Assembly: GCA_024762315.1 (NCBI GenBank)
Contig: JANTHR010000014.1
Location: 1-35,155 of the forward strand
Direction of reading: 5' to 3'
From: Sulfurovum sp.
GTDB lineage: Bacteria; Campylobacterota; Campylobacteria; Campylobacterales; Sulfurovaceae
DNA length: 35,155 nucleotides
Shown: piece after piece, positions 1 through 10,138 of the stretch
How the letters are laid out: each line of letters starts with the position of its first letter
Numbering within the stretch: the stretch's first letter is position 1
Translations under genes and position numbers: made by a program
Notes under the pieces: model-generated
What the model was told of the DNA's origin: nothing
Seen by the model: only the letters and a program-made list of their open reading frames with translations
Databases searched by the model: none

Positions 1-3
1 AAT

Positions 4-1134
4 CTACTTTTTCTGCAAAAAGACCCCACTCTCCACATGTTCCGTATGCGGGAACTGATCAAAAATCGCCGCTTCCACTACATTATGGGTATCTGTCAGT
101 GTTTTTAGGTCCCGTGCCAGTGTTTCGGGGTTACAGGAGATATAGATGATGTTCTCTATGTTTGAAATGAGTGCCATGGTCCCCTCATCCAGTCCTGCAC
201 GCGGAGGATCGACCAGCACAGTACTGAAATCATACGATTTTAGATCTATACCTTTTAATCTGTTAAACTCTCTTGTACCATGAAGCGCCTCTGTCATCTC
301 TTCGGAAGCCAGTCTTGCAAAAGTAATGTTCTCTACTCCATTAAGTTTGCAGTTCTCAAGTGCTGCATGGATGGAACGTTTGCTGATCTCTGTCGCCAAC
401 ACTTTGCCGAAATACTGTGAAAGCGGTAGTGTAAAATTACCCAATCCGCAGTAACTTTCCAAAAAATCTCCACGGCCTGCTTTTTCATTACCCACCTTTT
501 TGGCCTGCCTGGTCGCCCACTCTATCATCTTGACATTCACCATTGGATTAGGTTGCGTAAAGCCGCTCTCATACTGCACATAGGTAAATGTTTTTCCGTC
601 TATTTCCAATTTTTCTGTCACGAACTCTTCTGAAAGTATCACTTTTTGTTTACGGCTTCGACCCATGATCCTGCAGCTTAATTCATCTTCAAGTTTTTTA
701 GCTTCATCGGACCAAACGTCATCTAATTTTCTATGGTACAGCATCGTAATGAGACACTCATCTGTCGTAGTCGCCAGGAATTCCACGGCAAAAAGACGTT
801 TTTTAAGTACCTCAGTAGAGTTGTTGATCTTCTCAAGTAACTTCCACATACGTTTTTCTATGGGTCCCATGACTTTAGGACACTCCTCTATGGTTACAGC
901 ACCGTTTTTCTCTATGTTGCCCATAGCATAATAGCACCTTTCACCCTCGTGCCAAATACGAAACTCTGCACGTGCTCTGTAGTGTGACCGTGGTGAGTCA
1001 AATACTTCCAATGCTTCTTGATAAAAGAAAGAAAGCAGTTGGCTTACTTTTTTTTCTTTCATATCCAACTGCGCGCTGTAGCCCATCTCATACAAACTGC
1101 ATGAGCCGCAAGATCCAAAATGTTTACAATTCAA
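4..1134 (-). CDS. trmA: tRNA (uracil-5-)-methyltransferase TrmA with RlmD-like cysteines
   Basis: Methylates U54 of tRNA to ribothymidine using S-adenosylmethionine. The C-terminal half matches TrmA closely: SAM motif ESYCGLGNF, REFNRLKGIDLKSY, VDPPRAGLD, the ISCNPETLARDL loop carrying the nucleophilic Cys, and FDQFPHTEHVESG at the end. The chosen start is a TTG at 1134 because AAAGG lies 7 nt upstream; it gives 376 residues (E. coli TrmA is about 366). A TTG at 1170 would add 12 residues. The N terminus has C3-x5-C9-x2-C12 and a Cys in ECPKVMGP (about residue 85), the arrangement of the 4Fe-4S ligands in RlmD and unlike E. coli TrmA. The gene is divergent from glmU. The function call is firm; the Fe-S cluster is an inference. 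Confidence 0.92.
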   Translation of the reverse strand: MNCKHFGSCGSCSLYEMGYSAQLDMKEKKVSQLLSFFYQEALEVFDSPRSHYRARAEFRIWHEGERCYYAMGNIEKNGAVTIEECPKVMGPIEKRMWKLLEKINNSTEVLKKRLFAVEFLATTTDECLITMLYHRKLDDVWSDEAKKLEDELSCRIMGRSRKQKVILSEEFVTEKLEIDGKTFTYVQYESGFTQPNPMVNVKMIEWATRQAKKVGNEKAGRGDFLESYCGLGNFTLPLSQYFGKVLATEISKRSIHAALENCKLNGVENITFARLASEEMTEALHGTREFNRLKGIDLKSYDFSTVLVDPPRAGLDEGTMALISNIENIIYISCNPETLARDLKTLTDTHNVVEAAIFDQFPHTEHVESGVFLQKK

Positions 1135-1159
1135 ATTTACACCTTTAATTACAATTAGG

Positions 1160-1165
1160 TATAAT
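1160..1165 (+). promoter_or_regulatory. -10 box of the glmU operon promoter
   Basis: A perfect TATAAT sits 45 nt before the glmU start, giving a predicted leader of about 40 nt. No convincing -35 box is seen, which is normal for sigma-70 promoters in this phylum. It would drive the operon from glmU to truA. AAAGG at 1198-1202 is the glmU ribosome binding site. Confidence 0.6.
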
Positions 1166-1210
1166 CGCAATAATTAAATAATTTCGTATTTTATCGTAAA
1201 GGTTCCAAAA

Positions 1211-2503
1211 ATGTCTATAAGTGTCGTTATACTCGCAGCAGGTCAAGGTACAAGAATGAAATCATCCACCCCTAAGGTGCTTCATGAAATCTCCGGTAAA
1301 TCTATGTTGTTTCATGCCATAGATGCTGCAAAAGATGTCTCAGACGATATCACAGTCGTGCTTTATCATCAAGCTGAGCGTATTCAAAAAGAGATAGAAG
1401 AAGCATATGAAGACATCCGTTTTCATATGCAGGATGCACAGAAGTTCCCCGGTACCGGCGGTGCCATGAAAGGTGTTGAGGTAAGACACTCCAAAGCACT
1501 GATCCTCAACGGAGATATGCCTCTGGTCACGACAGATTCCCTGCACGCACTGATGGAAGGTGATGCCGACATCAATATGTCAGTCATCGAGCTTGATGAT
1601 CCCAGCGGCTACGGACGTGTCGTGATCCTGGATGGAAATGTCCATGAGATAGTGGAAGAGAAAGACTGTATCCCTGCCCAAAAAGAGATCAAAACAGTCA
1701 ATGCCGGCGTCTACTGTGTAAAAAAAGAACTTCTTGACAGATATATCCCTCTGCTCTCCAATGACAACGCCCAGGCAGAATACTATCTTACCGATATCAT
1801 TAAAATGGCTGTGGAAGAAGGCAAAACAGTCCATCCGGTCATAGTGCAGGAAGAAGAGTTCAAAGGGGTCAATTCCAAACTCGATCTCGCACATGCAGAA
1901 GAGATCATGCAAAACCGTATCAGGACCAAATGGATGAAGGCCGGGGTAAGCATGCGTTTGCCAGAAACCATCTACATTGATTCCAGAGCTACGTTTGAAG
2001 GTGAATGTATGCTTGAGAATGGTGTAAGTATTCAAGGAAGCAGCCGCATCATCGCTTCACACATTAAAACACACTCCGTCATAGAAGATTCACACATAGA
2101 GAACTCTGACGTAGGGCCAATAGGACGCATTAGACCACAGAGCAGACTGGTAGATACACATATCGGCAATTTTGTAGAAGTCAAAAAATCTACACTTGCC
2201 GGTGTCAAAGCCGGTCACCTGGCATACATCGGTGATTCAAGTATAGACGAAGGGACAAACCTTGGTGCCGGCGTCATTACCTGCAACTATGACGGAAAGA
2301 ACAAATACCGAACCGTCATCGGTAAAAATGTATTCGTAGGATCCGATACGCAGATCGTTGCACCGGTGACCATAGAGGATGATGTCCTCATCGCCGCAGG
2401 AACAACAGTCAATAAAGATGTGGCAAAGGGAGATATGGCTATCTCAAGAACACAAATGAAGACTGTCAAAAATTTCTTCTATAAATTTTTTGGAGACAAA
2501 TAA
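1211..2503 (+). CDS. glmU: Bifunctional GlmU: GlcNAc-1-P uridyltransferase / GlcN-1-P acetyltransferase
   Basis: Makes UDP-GlcNAc, the precursor of peptidoglycan and lipid A, in the cytoplasm. Residues 1 to about 225 are the nucleotidyltransferase, with LAAGQGTRMKS followed by PKVLHEISGKSM and the metal-binding Asp in NGDMPLV. Residues about 240-430 are the left-handed beta-helix acetyltransferase, with hexapeptide-type repeats, HLAYIGDSSI, GAGVITCNYDGKNK and a C-terminal helix ending FFYKFFGDK. At 430 residues it is slightly shorter than E. coli GlmU (456), as is common in Campylobacterota. It is the first gene of the operon; coaBC starts 1 nt after its stop. Confidence 0.97.
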   Translation: MSISVVILAAGQGTRMKSSTPKVLHEISGKSMLFHAIDAAKDVSDDITVVLYHQAERIQKEIEEAYEDIRFHMQDAQKFPGTGGAMKGVEVRHSKALILNGDMPLVTTDSLHALMEGDADINMSVIELDDPSGYGRVVILDGNVHEIVEEKDCIPAQKEIKTVNAGVYCVKKELLDRYIPLLSNDNAQAEYYLTDIIKMAVEEGKTVHPVIVQEEEFKGVNSKLDLAHAEEIMQNRIRTKWMKAGVSMRLPETIYIDSRATFEGECMLENGVSIQGSSRIIASHIKTHSVIEDSHIENSDVGPIGRIRPQSRLVDTHIGNFVEVKKSTLAGVKAGHLAYIGDSSIDEGTNLGAGVITCNYDGKNKYRTVIGKNVFVGSDTQIVAPVTIEDDVLIAAGTTVNKDVAKGDMAISRTQMKTVKNFFYKFFGDK

Positions 2504-2504
2504 T

Positions 2505-3773
2505 ATGCAGATCAATTTATCGGGAAAATCTGTTTTACTTGGTGTTACAGGTAGTATTTCTGCATACAAAGCATGTGAGATCGCCAGACTTTTTGTCAAG
2601 GCAGGTGCCCAGGTACATGTGGTCATGACACCAAGCAGCGAACGTTTCGTCTCTGCCCTGACCTTTGAAGCACTGACACGGAACCCTGTACTTACAGAGC
2701 GTAGTGAGAGTTGGAGTTCTGAACTCAATCACATTGAGATAGGCAAGAAATGTGACGCATGCATCATCGCACCTGCTACAGCCAACACACTCAACAAGCT
2801 CAGTAAAGGTATCGCAGATAATGTCTTATTACAGGCTGCCCTTGCCTATGCGGGACCTATGCTTGTGGCTCCTGCGGCAAATACACAAATGCTTAAAAAC
2901 CACTACACAACAGGCAGCATTAAAATGCTTCGGGTCAATGACTATACGGTCATAGAGCCTCAGAAAAAACTGCTTGCCTGCGGTGATGTAGGATCCGGTG
3001 CTTTGGCCGAACCGACCGAGATCTTTTTTGAGACAGCCAAAACACTTTTAAAAGAAGATTTCTGGGAAGACAGGCGAGTCGTAGTCACAGGTGGCGGCAC
3101 AAGGGAAAAAATAGATGAAGTACGCTACATCTCCAACTTCTCTTCAGGGAAAATGGCAAAAGCACTTTGCCTGCAACTCTATCTCAAAGGTGCTGATGTC
3201 TGCTACATCACTACTATGGGCAATGAGGGGTTACCGCAAAGTCTCTACACCATAGATGTAGAAGATGCAAAAGAGATGCTCGAATACACAGTGGATGCCA
3301 TTCGTGTTGCCAAAAAAGGGAAAATGAGCAAAGCTTCCATGAACAGCTCTGATGCACCCCACCTCATCCAAAAAGAACCTTACCTGTTTATGGTAGGTGC
3401 AGTAGCAGACTTTACACCAAAATACCCGCAACAGGGAAAACTCAAAAAATCCATGCTGGGGGAGAACTGGCAGATAGAGCTCAAACAGACCACAGACATT
3501 CTCTCCAACATCAACAAAGAAGGACTAAAGACCGTTGCTTTCAAGGCAGAGATGGACAGCGAAGAGGGTCTGAACAATGCCGTTAACCTTTTAACGCAAA
3601 AAGGAGTTGATGCTGTCTGTTACAACCTGCTCAAAGATGCTACAAGTTTTGGCGGCAATGAAAATGAGATCACCTTTATTACCAAAGAGGATCAGATAGT
3701 ATTGGGACGTGCAGACAAATTGACACTGGCAGAAAATATACTCACACACTCCAAGGCCCTATTGGATGACTGA
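2505..3773 (+). CDS. coaBC: CoaBC: phosphopantothenoylcysteine decarboxylase / synthetase
   Basis: Carries out two steps of coenzyme A synthesis: CTP-dependent coupling of cysteine to 4'-phosphopantothenate, then decarboxylation. The start ATG follows GGAG with 9 nt spacing, giving 422 residues. The N-terminal CoaC flavoprotein domain shows LLGVTGSISAYK, the conserved His in SSELNHIEIG, IIAPATANTLNKL and the catalytic Cys in LLACGDVGSGALAEP. The usual PxMNxxMW substrate clamp reads PAANTQML, keeping the Asn but losing the first Met and the Trp. The CoaB domain (about 185-422) has VVVTGGGTREKIDEVRYISN then FSSGKMA, and a Lys-rich KLKKSML segment. Its last 8 nt overlap uppS. Confidence 0.95.
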   Translation: MQINLSGKSVLLGVTGSISAYKACEIARLFVKAGAQVHVVMTPSSERFVSALTFEALTRNPVLTERSESWSSELNHIEIGKKCDACIIAPATANTLNKLSKGIADNVLLQAALAYAGPMLVAPAANTQMLKNHYTTGSIKMLRVNDYTVIEPQKKLLACGDVGSGALAEPTEIFFETAKTLLKEDFWEDRRVVVTGGGTREKIDEVRYISNFSSGKMAKALCLQLYLKGADVCYITTMGNEGLPQSLYTIDVEDAKEMLEYTVDAIRVAKKGKMSKASMNSSDAPHLIQKEPYLFMVGAVADFTPKYPQQGKLKKSMLGENWQIELKQTTDILSNINKEGLKTVAFKAEMDSEEGLNNAVNLLTQKGVDAVCYNLLKDATSFGGNENEITFITKEDQIVLGRADKLTLAENILTHSKALLDD

Positions 3774-4452
3774 TGCGCCTCTGAAACATCTTGCCATTAT
3801 CATGGACGGTAACGGAAGATGGGCAAAGCAACGCGGGCTTAAACGTACCAAAGGGCATGAGAAAGGGGCAGAAGTCATCCGTGATATCACGACCTACTGC
3901 TCGAACCATCCCGACATAGAAACTGCCACCTTCTATGCCTTTAGTACAGAAAACTGGAAACGTCCCAAGTTTGAAATAGAATTTCTTATGAAAACACTGG
4001 ATCGGTATCTAAAACAGGAATTAAATACATATCAGGAACATGGTATCCGTTTTCAAGCCATTGGTGACCTGACACGCTTCTCAGCCTCGTTACAGAAACG
4101 TATTGCAGACACAGAGGAACTTACCAGGTCCAACACCAGCCTAACACAGATACTGGCATTGAACTATGGCGGTCGTGCAGAGATCACAGCTGCCGTGAAC
4201 AAGCTCATTTCAGAAGGGAAACAGCATGTGACGGAGCAGGACATCTCCCTGTCACTGCAGACACCATACAGTGATATAGACCTGCTCATCCGTACAAGCG
4301 GTGAAGAGCGTATCTCTAACTTCCTTTTATGGCAGTTAAGTTACAGTGAACTCTACTTTACACCTACACTTTGGCCGGATTTCAATACTGAGGAGCTAGG
4401 CAACATCATAGAAAATTACAAACAGCGCACCAGGCGTTTTGGAGGGATATAA
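3766..4452 (+). CDS. uppS: Undecaprenyl diphosphate synthase (cis-prenyltransferase)
   Basis: Extends farnesyl diphosphate with isopentenyl units to C55 undecaprenyl diphosphate, the lipid carrier of cell-wall and LPS synthesis. The signature HLAIIMDGNGRWAKQRG holds the Mg-binding Asp. YAFSTENWKRP, LNYGGRAEI and IRTSGEERISNFLLWQLSYS follow, with the terminal TPTLWPDF. Length 228 residues is typical. The start overlaps the end of coaBC by 8 nt, and its TAA shares an A with the ATG of the next gene, so translation is probably coupled along the operon. Confidence 0.97.
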   Translation: MTDAPLKHLAIIMDGNGRWAKQRGLKRTKGHEKGAEVIRDITTYCSNHPDIETATFYAFSTENWKRPKFEIEFLMKTLDRYLKQELNTYQEHGIRFQAIGDLTRFSASLQKRIADTEELTRSNTSLTQILALNYGGRAEITAAVNKLISEGKQHVTEQDISLSLQTPYSDIDLLIRTSGEERISNFLLWQLSYSELYFTPTLWPDFNTEELGNIIENYKQRTRRFGGI

Positions 4453-5192
4453 TGATAGAGACAGGCAGCATAGCAATAGTTGTATTTATTTTTGGAGCGA
4501 TGATAGGTTCTTTTTTGAACGTTGTTATCTACCGTATCCCAAAAGGCGAAAGTATTGCTTTCCCGGCATCCAAATGCCAAAGTTGTCAGACACCCCTGAA
4601 GTGGTATCACAATATTCCTATTTTTTCATGGTTGTTCTTAGGTGGAAAATGTGCATTTTGCAAGGATCCAATTGCAAAGCAATACCCCATTGTCGAATTC
4701 TTGACAGGTATCATTTTCGTAGCACTATTTCTCAAGCTTGGGCTGGTTTGGTATCTTCCATTCATAGCTGCATCGTTCGCTGCACTCTTTGCACTAGTGA
4801 TGATAGATTTTAAATATATGGCCGTACCCGACAGTGTGAACTTTGCCGCTTTACTCTTCGCCCTTGTGCAACCAGACTTTCTCAATACCCTCATGTATGC
4901 AGCTATCGCAGCCGGCGGACTCTACCTTATAGGCCTTCTTTCCTCCCTTCTTGCCGGGAAACAGGCTATGGGCGGTGCAGATGTCATCGTAGCCGGAACC
5001 ATGGGTGCGCTGCTTGGCTTTCCCAACTTCTTCGTAGCTATTTTTCTCTCTGCCGTACTGGCCATGGTCCCGGCAATGATCTGGAGGGACAAAGGGGTCC
5101 CCTTTGTCCCTTTTTTAGCTTTGGCCACCTTCATCGTTTATCTCTATGACAAACAGGCGACACAACTGCTGGAGCAGATCATCTATGGTTAA
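4452..5192 (+). CDS. Type IV prepilin peptidase / N-methyltransferase (A24 family)
   Basis: Inner-membrane aspartic protease that cleaves prepilin and pseudopilin leader peptides and methylates the new N terminus. The N-terminal domain has the expected paired cysteines C42-x2-C45 and C67-x2-C70 and the GSFLNVVIYRIP motif. Catalytic aspartates are probably D119 (MIDFKYMAVPD) and D177. The second motif reads GGADV rather than the usual GxGD. About seven to eight hydrophobic segments are visible and 246 residues is normal. GGAGG at 4441-4445 precedes the ATG. It shows the organism makes type IV pili or a type II secretion apparatus. No pilin gene lies nearby. Confidence 0.92.
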   Translation: MIETGSIAIVVFIFGAMIGSFLNVVIYRIPKGESIAFPASKCQSCQTPLKWYHNIPIFSWLFLGGKCAFCKDPIAKQYPIVEFLTGIIFVALFLKLGLVWYLPFIAASFAALFALVMIDFKYMAVPDSVNFAALLFALVQPDFLNTLMYAAIAAGGLYLIGLLSSLLAGKQAMGGADVIVAGTMGALLGFPNFFVAIFLSAVLAMVPAMIWRDKGVPFVPFLALATFIVYLYDKQATQLLEQIIYG

Positions 5193-6204
5193 TGCAAGAG
5201 GGTATATATCGTCAAACTTCACCAAGGCGTTCTTGACGATATTCCTGCCTTTTTTTCTTATCATTTCACTTGTTTATCTTGTTAAAATATCTTCATTGAC
5301 CGCTAAAATACAAATAAGTTTTACAGAGTTGCTTACACTCTACAGTTACTCTATTCCCGACATTGTTTTCTATACACTGCCACTCTCTTTTATCGCAGCC
5401 TTGGCCAATATACTTATAAAACTCTCTACCGACAATGAACTGATCGCACTTTATGCATTGGGACTCAAAGCCAATAAAGTACTCAGGGGGCCGTTACTGC
5501 TTGCTATTCTCTTTTCTATACTCTTGGCCTCCATCTCATTTTTAGGCATGCCTTTAAGTAAACAATTCTATAAATCATTCAAAGAATCTAAAAAAGCTGA
5601 AGCCAAACTCAATATTGTTCCGGGGAAACTCGGTCAAAAATTTGGAGACTATTATATCTATGTCAAAGAGAAAAAAAATGATAAATTTCATGATCTTGTT
5701 ATCTACAACCGTACCAATAAGAATGAAGAGCAGTTCTTCTCATCACAAAAAGGGAAGCTTAACAAGAACAATGGGACAACCTCTCTTGAGCTTATCGATG
5801 GTTATGGCTATACCTATTCGGACGTCAAACTTCAACAAGCCAAATATAAAACTCTCGAAGTGTATGACAGCAGCAAAAAGAAAGATTTTCTTTTTGAAGA
5901 CATTATTGCATATTGGAGCAAAGCTAAAACAGACGAAAGGATGATGCACCGTGTACTGTTTTTTATTTTTGTCAGTCTCATACCTCTCCTCTCTGTTTAT
6001 CTTGTAGCCTCTTTTACAATGATCAATCCACGCTATCAAGCAAACCGTTCATTCATTGTCATTTTTCTTACGACACTTCTGCTTTATATGATAGCCTCTT
6101 CCTTGGAAAAATGGGGGAACTTCTTTAGTTTGGCGATTGCGATATTGACAACATTTATCTTGGGAAGGTGGCTTTTCCAAAAACGTGTAGCAAGATATTT
6201 TTAA
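5185..6204 (+). CDS. LptF/LptG-family permease (YjgP/YjgQ)
   Basis: Predicted inner-membrane subunit of the Lpt machine that extracts LPS and pushes it towards the outer membrane. The start ATG at 5185 follows GGAG (5171-5174), giving 339 residues with MVNARGYISSNF as N terminus. There are hydrophobic helices near residues 12-38 and 50-80, an LSTDNELIALYALG segment typical of LptF/G, a large periplasmic beta-rich domain from about 140 to 250, and three C-terminal helices. It overlaps the prepilin peptidase by 8 nt. LptF and LptG are hard to separate by eye. The partner and the LptB ATPase are not in the window. Confidence 0.88.
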   Translation: MVNARGYISSNFTKAFLTIFLPFFLIISLVYLVKISSLTAKIQISFTELLTLYSYSIPDIVFYTLPLSFIAALANILIKLSTDNELIALYALGLKANKVLRGPLLLAILFSILLASISFLGMPLSKQFYKSFKESKKAEAKLNIVPGKLGQKFGDYYIYVKEKKNDKFHDLVIYNRTNKNEEQFFSSQKGKLNKNNGTTSLELIDGYGYTYSDVKLQQAKYKTLEVYDSSKKKDFLFEDIIAYWSKAKTDERMMHRVLFFIFVSLIPLLSVYLVASFTMINPRYQANRSFIVIFLTTLLLYMIASSLEKWGNFFSLAIAILTTFILGRWLFQKRVARYF

Positions 6205-6217
6205 TGATGGGTCTACA

Positions 6218-6940
6218 ATGAGAGTTAAAGCAGTTATAGCCTACGACGGCAGTGCCTATTTTGGATTCCAAAAACAGACGTCTACATCCCAGACAGTAAC
6301 ATATGCCGTAGAAAAAGCCCTAAAATCACTGCAGATCAATTCACCTATTGTAGGAAGCGGAAGAACCGATGCAGGAGTACATGCATCCGGCCAGGTCATA
6401 CATTTTGATCTGCCTGAATTCTGGACGGATCTTGAAAAATTAAAACTGCATTTGAACAGAAAACTGAAAGAGATACAGTTCAAACATATCACCAGGACTT
6501 CAAATGATTTTCATGCCAGATTTTCAGCAAAAAAAAGGCTTTACCGATATGTTTTCAAAACAAAACAACCTTCTGTTTTTGAAGAAAAATACATCTCTTA
6601 CTATCCTGAATTCAATACAGAGCTTTTAGAAAAAGCCCTTAAAACTTTTGAGGGGGAGCACGATTTCAACTATTTTCATAAGACCGGTACCCTTACCCAT
6701 ACGACAGTAAGAAATATCTACCAAACAAACTATATGGAACGTAACGGTTATCACACTATCTATTTTCAGGCTAACGGTTTTTTACGATCACAGGTAAGAA
6801 TGATGGTGGAAGCTGCTTTGTTATGCGCCAGACAGGAGCTTACGCCGGAGCAGCTTCAAGAACAGTTAACATGCAAGAAGAAGCATGTTACAAAACTTGC
6901 TTCTCCTCAGGGGCTCTATCTGGCTAGGATATTATACTGA
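6218..6940 (+). CDS. truA: tRNA pseudouridine(38-40) synthase TruA
   Basis: Converts uridines 38-40 in the anticodon stem-loop to pseudouridine. The catalytic Asp lies in [19 protein letters not shown]. Other family marks are [30 protein letters not shown], and [16 protein letters not shown] near the C terminus. Length 240 residues is normal. It is the last gene of the glmU operon and starts 13 nt after the permease stop. Its 3' end overlaps the end of the minus-strand hybrid kinase gene by 17 nt, with no terminator between the two convergent units. Confidence 0.96.
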   Translation: MRVKAVIAYDGSAYFGFQKQTSTSQTVTYAVEKALKSLQINSPIVGSGRTDAGVHASGQVIHFDLPEFWTDLEKLKLHLNRKLKEIQFKHITRTSNDFHARFSAKKRLYRYVFKTKQPSVFEEKYISYYPEFNTELLEKALKTFEGEHDFNYFHKTGTLTHTTVRNIYQTNYMERNGYHTIYFQANGFLRSQVRMMVEAALLCARQELTPEQLQEQLTCKKKHVTKLASPQGLYLARILY

Positions 6941-9900
6941 GTTTACTTTTCAGCTCTTCAACTACCGGTTCTATACTCAAGAAGTCGCAGCAAATATCCT
7001 TACTGCTGCTATCTGAAGTAAAGACAAACGGTACAGCCTCCCTGTCTTTAATAAGATCCACTATGAGACACGGCATCTTTGCAAATGGTTCCGCATCAAA
7101 AAGTACATAGTGGTAATGCCCCTCTTCGAGTTTGTCCATAAATTCATTTTCACTCACAGCAACCTCTACGTCATATCCCAGGTTATTAAATATGGCAACA
7201 TACACATTTACTGCCAGTGGAATCTTTTTATAAAGTAAAATATCAGATTCAACAATAGGCTTACTGTTATAATGATCATCAGGTTTTTCTTCGCTTTCAT
7301 ACGGTTTGTTTTCAGCTTGGCTTGACTCTGACAGCCTAATGTTTTCAATGATTTGTTCCGTACTTTCTTCAACATTTTCATGACCCAATAACTCCTCCGA
7401 AGCTTCCTGTGCAACATCTAGGCTATTTATCTCTTCCATATCATTCTCTTCAACCGCCTCCTCTACTTCTTTTTGCAGAACTTTATAAGGAAAATATTCT
7501 CCAATCAACCTTCTGATGTCATCCAGGTTGAGAGGTTTTGCGGCATAGTTATCCATACCGGCTTCTATATATTTTTCCCTGTCTCCGTGCAGGGCATTCG
7601 CAGTTAAAGCGATGATCGGCACATGATGCCTACGGTTCTTCTCTTCAAACTCCAAGATCTTCTGTGTTGCTTCGATCCCGCCCATAACAGGCATTTGTAT
7701 ATCCATAAAGACAATATCATATTCATTTTGTCTGCGTAGATCCAATGCCTCTTCTCCGTTATTTGCAAGCGTAACATCCAGTCCAAGTCCTTCCAATACA
7801 TTTTTGATCAGTTTTTGATTGATCGCATTATCTTCTGCAACTAACGCATGTATATCTTCAAATCTCTCATGGCTCTTCGTTAAATCAGAAACGGAAGTTT
7901 TATCCTTCTCAGATAGTTCATTTAAGATCTCAAGAGATTTTAGTGTTTTACTAAGGTTGATAGGCTTATAGAAAACCCTATCTATTTGATCTTCCAAATT
8001 TTCTATTTTATTTTTCAGTTCACCCGTCGTTACCACAACAGTCTTTGTATCAAGCTTCACATATTGTTCAAGTTCATCGCCTCTTTTACAGTATCTATGA
8101 TTGATAAACAGGATATCCGGTAAAAGGGATTTTTCCATTTTGAGCAGTTCTTCACCCTCATAAACGGTAAACTCTGCACCCGTATATTCAACATAAACTT
8201 TCAGGTTTTCATTCATCGCCCGTGCAATATCCTTGCTAGGAACCATATATCCCACATGAACACCACTCATATTTGGCTTCTCTCTTGCCAGATCCTGTTC
8301 TGCTTTCTTCAAATTCAATGTAAAGAAGAAAGTTGAACCTTCATTTTCTTTGCTCTCTATGTCCAGGGTACCGCCCATGAAAGAAACCAATTTACCTGAA
8401 ATAGCCAAGCCCAGACCGGTTCCTCCAAATTTTCTGCTCGTAGAAACGTCTGCCTGCGCAAAAGCATCAAATATGACTTTTCTTTGCTCTTCGGTAATAC
8501 CGATACCTGTATCAGATACTGCAAATCTGACACTGACATCTTCATCGGTCTGCGCAACTTTTTGAATGGAAACATCCACATTCCCTGTCAGGCTTGTAAA
8601 TTTGATCGCATTACTGACAAGGTTCACCAGGATCTGGGATATTTTAGTTGGGTCCCCCATAAGTGTAGCAGGAAGTGTAGGGTCCACATAGACACCCAAT
8701 TCAATATCTTTCTCCGCTGCTCTTGCACCATAGGACTCGATCGCCGATTCAAACTTCTCAATAGGATCAAATGGAATACTTTCCAGTTCGATCTTATCTG
8801 CTTTGATCTTGGAAAGGTCCAAAATATCATTGACGATCGTTAACAAATTGTCAGAACTGTGCTCTATTACCGTAATAAACTCTTCCTGTTCAGCTGTGAC
8901 ATCTGTTGATTTAAGCAATTGGGTAAAACCGACTATACCATTAAGCGGTGTACGGATCTCATGAGACATATTTGCCAAAAACAGGTCTTTTGCCTGATTG
9001 GCTTCTTTTATGGTTTGTACCAAAAATCCATATATCTCTCTTGTATCTCTACGTTCAATGATCTCCTTGAGTTCATTTTGCTGTTCCGGGCTTAGTACTG
9101 TCTCAATATTTTTTAACGTATCTTCAAAAAGACGTTTGTCTTTATTGATATTACGATAGATCACAAGCAATACAAAAAGAAGCAGCAGAAATATCAATGC
9201 TGCAATCGCATATTGAATCATAACATCTCTGGTTTGCTTTATATTGTTTTGCACATATTTCTGTATGGTTGTAAAAAGTATATTCTGTGGCAATTCAGTA
9301 TTTTTTATTTTTGTCTTAAGTGTATTGAACCATAGCGTTGTCGTAACAGGATAAGTGCCACTCAGTGATCCATAGAGGATCTGTACTCTTTCATTTTTTC
9401 CTATCTCGGTAAATGCCTTGGGGTTGAGAGCATTAGTAAGTTTAGAAACAAGTATCTTGTTTTGGATCATCTCAAAGGACGGTAAGATCTCATTTCCCAC
9501 AATCCCATCCCACAGCTGGAGGTCTTGATCACTCATTTTCTCAGATCTGCTCAGAATAAAAGAAATAAACGCTCTTTCCAATGCGCTATTGGCTTTTAAG
9601 TCCGCAATGTCCGTATAGGCAGATATATTATTTTTGATCTGAGTTGATGCACTATTCGCAGCCAACATTCTCATAGTCCCGATAAGTGGTTTTACTGCCT
9701 TATCCTGATAATTGTCAAAGAAAATATTTTTATAGTCTGAACTTAATGTATCTACTCTTGTACGTACATATTTCAAATTCTCTGCAATGAACGCTATTCT
9801 TTTCTTATGGGAACTAAATTCTTTATTGGACTGAATGAAGGATTCTGTCTCCTTCATCAAGCTATCAACCTTTGCTCTTGTTTTTTTTATCTCTTTAAAC

Positions 9901-10127
9901 TCGCTTTTTCCCCTTGTTCCCATATAGATAGCACTGAGTGATCTCTCTTCATCTACAGTGTCAAGAATATCATTGAGTTTTTTTACAAAAAGGGTACTTT
10001 TTGCACTGTCTCCTGTATGCTTATACTCCATATAGGAAATATAGGTATAGTAGGAGAGTACCGTAAGTACAGCCAGAACCAATGCAATAAGCAGTGCAAG
10101 TATGTTTTTATTGTTTATGATCTTCAT
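6924..10127 (-). CDS. Hybrid sensor histidine kinase with NIT-like periplasmic domain and three receiver-like modules
   Basis: A 1067-residue membrane sensor kinase. TM1 is at about 8-32 and TM2 at about 303-325. Between them is an all-helical periplasmic domain with features of the NIT (nitrate/nitrite-sensing) family: [15 protein letters not shown] with [15 protein letters not shown] after it, and [14 protein letters not shown]. HisKA has H389 in [12 protein letters not shown]. The ATPase has NAIKFT, DTGIGI (539-544) and [10 protein letters not shown] (568-577). Residues about 760-875 form a complete receiver with E765/D766, D809 and K864. Two degenerate receiver-like segments flank it: about 622-735 (phospho-site region [10 protein letters not shown], a KP pair at 721) and about 960-1067 (D1011 kept, acidic pair lost). 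An acidic linker spans 885-960. It starts 11 nt after the preceding paralogue stop, so it belongs to that operon. The ligand is inferred only. Confidence 0.9.
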   Translation of the reverse strand: MKIINNKNILALLIALVLAVLTVLSYYTYISYMEYKHTGDSAKSTLFVKKLNDILDTVDEERSLSAIYMGTRGKSEFKEIKKTRAKVDSLMKETESFIQSNKEFSSHKKRIAFIAENLKYVRTRVDTLSSDYKNIFFDNYQDKAVKPLIGTMRMLAANSASTQIKNNISAYTDIADLKANSALERAFISFILSRSEKMSDQDLQLWDGIVGNEILPSFEMIQNKILVSKLTNALNPKAFTEIGKNERVQILYGSLSGTYPVTTTLWFNTLKTKIKNTELPQNILFTTIQKYVQNNIKQTRDVMIQYAIAALIFLLLLFVLLVIYRNINKDKRLFEDTLKNIETVLSPEQQNELKEIIERRDTREIYGFLVQTIKEANQAKDLFLANMSHEIRTPLNGIVGFTQLLKSTDVTAEQEEFITVIEHSSDNLLTIVNDILDLSKIKADKIELESIPFDPIEKFESAIESYGARAAEKDIELGVYVDPTLPATLMGDPTKISQILVNLVSNAIKFTSLTGNVDVSIQKVAQTDEDVSVRFAVSDTGIGITEEQRKVIFDAFAQADVSTSRKFGGTGLGLAISGKLVSFMGGTLDIESKENEGSTFFFTLNLKKAEQDLAREKPNMSGVHVGYMVPSKDIARAMNENLKVYVEYTGAEFTVYEGEELLKMEKSLLPDILFINHRYCKRGDELEQYVKLDTKTVVVTTGELKNKIENLEDQIDRVFYKPINLSKTLKSLEILNELSEKDKTSVSDLTKSHERFEDIHALVAEDNAINQKLIKNVLEGLGLDVTLANNGEEALDLRRQNEYDIVFMDIQMPVMGGIEATQKILEFEEKNRRHHVPIIALTANALHGDREKYIEAGMDNYAAKPLNLDDIRRLIGEYFPYKVLQKEVEEAVEENDMEEINSLDVAQEASEELLGHENVEESTEQIIENIRLSESSQAENKPYESEEKPDDHYNSKPIVESDILLYKKIPLAVNVYVAIFNNLGYDVEVAVSENEFMDKLEEGHYHYVLFDAEPFAKMPCLIVDLIKDREAVPFVFTSDSSSKDICCDFLSIEPVVEELKSKLSIIS

Positions 10128-10138
10128 GCGATGCCTTC

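Noticed and set aside
4439..4813. Plus-strand ORF overlapping the prepilin peptidase in another frame.
   Set aside because: Cys/Arg/Ser-rich text without domains; the true frame has clear A24 motifs and TM helices.
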